This document shows positions 63,287 through 64,000 of a stretch of DNA of 64,000 nt, one piece after another. Every line of letters starts with the position of its first letter. Position 1 is the first letter of the stretch. Location: assembly GCF_018642165.1 (NCBI RefSeq), contig NZ_JAHHZM010000005.1, positions 372,001-436,000 on the forward strand, read 5' to 3'. This DNA is from Echinicola shivajiensis (GTDB lineage Bacteria > Bacteroidota > Bacteroidia > Cytophagales > Cyclobacteriaceae). Under the pieces are notes generated by a model. The model was not told the DNA's origin. It worked only from the letters and a program-made list of their open reading frames with translations, and ran no database searches. The translations under genes were made by a program, and so were the position numbers.

Positions 63287-64000
63287 AAAATTATACCTGG
63301 CGCTGATCAATACAATCCTGCTTTCCCAATTGTTTCTGAATTCTTGATAGAAGTCATTTGATTGGTTATAACCACCAAAGTTGGAAGTATTGAAAACATC
63401 TCTGACACTAAGGGATAGACTACCTTTTTCTTCAAAGAAATTTTTTAGCAGGGTAGCGTCTACGCTATAGCGCGCAAAATCCCTTCCTTGTGCTTCTACC
63501 TCAGGTGATTCATAGTCACCTACTAATTGTAAGTTCAGTCCATAAGGTAATTTAAAGCTGGTTGTGATTTTGGATACCAGCATAAAACCATCGCTGACAA
63601 ATTCTTCTCCAATATTGGAGCCGTCTACTTTGCTATAATATGCTGACACGCTACCATTGACATTCCACCATTCTGTAATATCTGCAATTCCAATAAATTC
63701 AAGCCCATAAGCATCACTTGAATTAAGGTTCTCAGGTTGCATATAGGATATCCCATCTTCAATAACGGTGATATAATCCAGTACTCCATTGGTATGTCTA
63801 TAAAACATATTGGTGGTTAAGCTGGAGTTCTCGAAGTTGGCCATATGTCCAATTTCAAATGAATCAATCATTTCTGGTTCAAGATCTGGATTACCTCTTC
63901 TGACACTGAGAGAATCAGTAATATCAGGAAAAGGATTTAATCTCCAGGCTGTGGGTCTGTCTATCCTTCTACTATAGGTGAATTTAAAGGAGTTTTTTTC
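63284..64000 (-). CDS. TonB-dependent receptor, C-terminal part (continues beyond window)
   Basis: The minus-strand frame is open to the right edge, giving the last 238 residues of a large outer-membrane barrel. The start of the visible part reads KNSFKFTYSRRIDRPTAWRL and NPFPDITDSLSVRRGNPDLE, a hallmark of OMP_b-brl_3-type TonB-dependent receptors; the chain ends in SARYNF with a terminal aromatic. The ATG at 63871 is internal and not the start. It belongs to a different group from the SusC homologue at 53 kb. Confidence 0.88.
   Translation of the reverse strand, partial: EKNSFKFTYSRRIDRPTAWRLNPFPDITDSLSVRRGNPDLEPEMIDSFEIGHMANFENSSLTTNMFYRHTNGVLDYITVIEDGISYMQPENLNSSDAYGLEFIGIADITEWWNVNGSVSAYYSKVDGSNIGEEFVSDGFMLVSKITTSFKLPYGLNLQLVGDYESPEVEAQGRDFARYSVDATLLKNFFEEKGSLSLSVRDVFNTSNFGGYNQSNDFYQEFRNNWESRIVLISARYNF

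Noticed and set aside
63284-63871. Complete gene starting at the internal ATG
   Set aside because: The frame continues open and homologous to TonB-dependent receptors up to the window edge, so the ATG is internal.

Overview
The window comes from a low-GC member of the Bacteroidota, most likely of the Cyclobacteriaceae type (Cyclobacterium, Echinicola, Algoriphagus or relatives). Evidence: a SusC/SusD pair, a GH97 glycosidase, Thermus-type isocitrate dehydrogenase, many lipoproteins with short lipoboxes, the Bacteroidota promoter form (TTG/TTTG, about 20 nt, TAnnTTTG) before several genes, and mostly absent Shine-Dalgarno sequences. Most of the window is ordinary chromosomal housekeeping DNA. 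No tRNA, rRNA, CRISPR array, prophage or classical insertion sequence was seen.

Layout: 1-5 kb: isocitrate dehydrogenase, a GH97 glycosidase and two tandem paralogous lipocalin-like lipoproteins. 5-13 kb: typA/bipA, a 70-aa orphan with a structured leader, hisS, an ybaB-glycosyltransferase pair, a PspC protein and a large OmpA-like/TPR lipoprotein. 13-23 kb: a glycosylasparaginase-cutC pair, a twin-CBS protein, a YdcF-type membrane protein, an AddAB-like helicase-nuclease pair and a secreted YciI-like protein. 24-32 kb: a membrane signalling protein with a histidine H-box and a receiver but no ATPase domain, an mlaEFD lipid-transport operon, a membrane endonuclease/phosphatase-fold protein and aconitase. 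32-42 kb: an alpha/beta hydrolase with repeat remnants on both sides, pgi, a PQQ dehydrogenase with an internal cytochrome c, several small minus-strand genes and the proBA operon.

43-44 kb is the most unusual part. A 170-bp repeat occurs in direct tandem, and a small PD-(D/E)XK-like gene of the GxxExxY family lies inside the array. Each unit carries two arms of three ATCCGTG-like heptads spaced 9-10 nt, arranged as a large inverted repeat. The short units look like internal-deletion forms of the gene-bearing unit, and degenerate relatives flank the alpha/beta hydrolase gene at 32-33 kb. I propose a nuclease-associated repeat element family with MITE-like derivatives.

44-64 kb: a Na+/alanine-type symporter-glycerate kinase operon, pirin, an amidohydrolase lipoprotein, a quinone oxidoreductase, a K+-dependent-type membrane pyrophosphatase, a SusC/SusD pair, two penicillin-recognising-fold lipoproteins, a TlpA-type thioredoxin, the Tex RNA-binding protein, and the C-terminal part of a TonB-dependent receptor that runs off the right edge.

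Functionally, central carbon metabolism (icd, acnA, pgi, glycerate kinase), translation and stress (typA, hisS, tex), DNA repair (addAB-like), envelope lipid asymmetry (mlaEFD), proline synthesis (proBA) and outer-membrane nutrient uptake are represented. All functional calls rest on reading motifs by eye; no database search was run.
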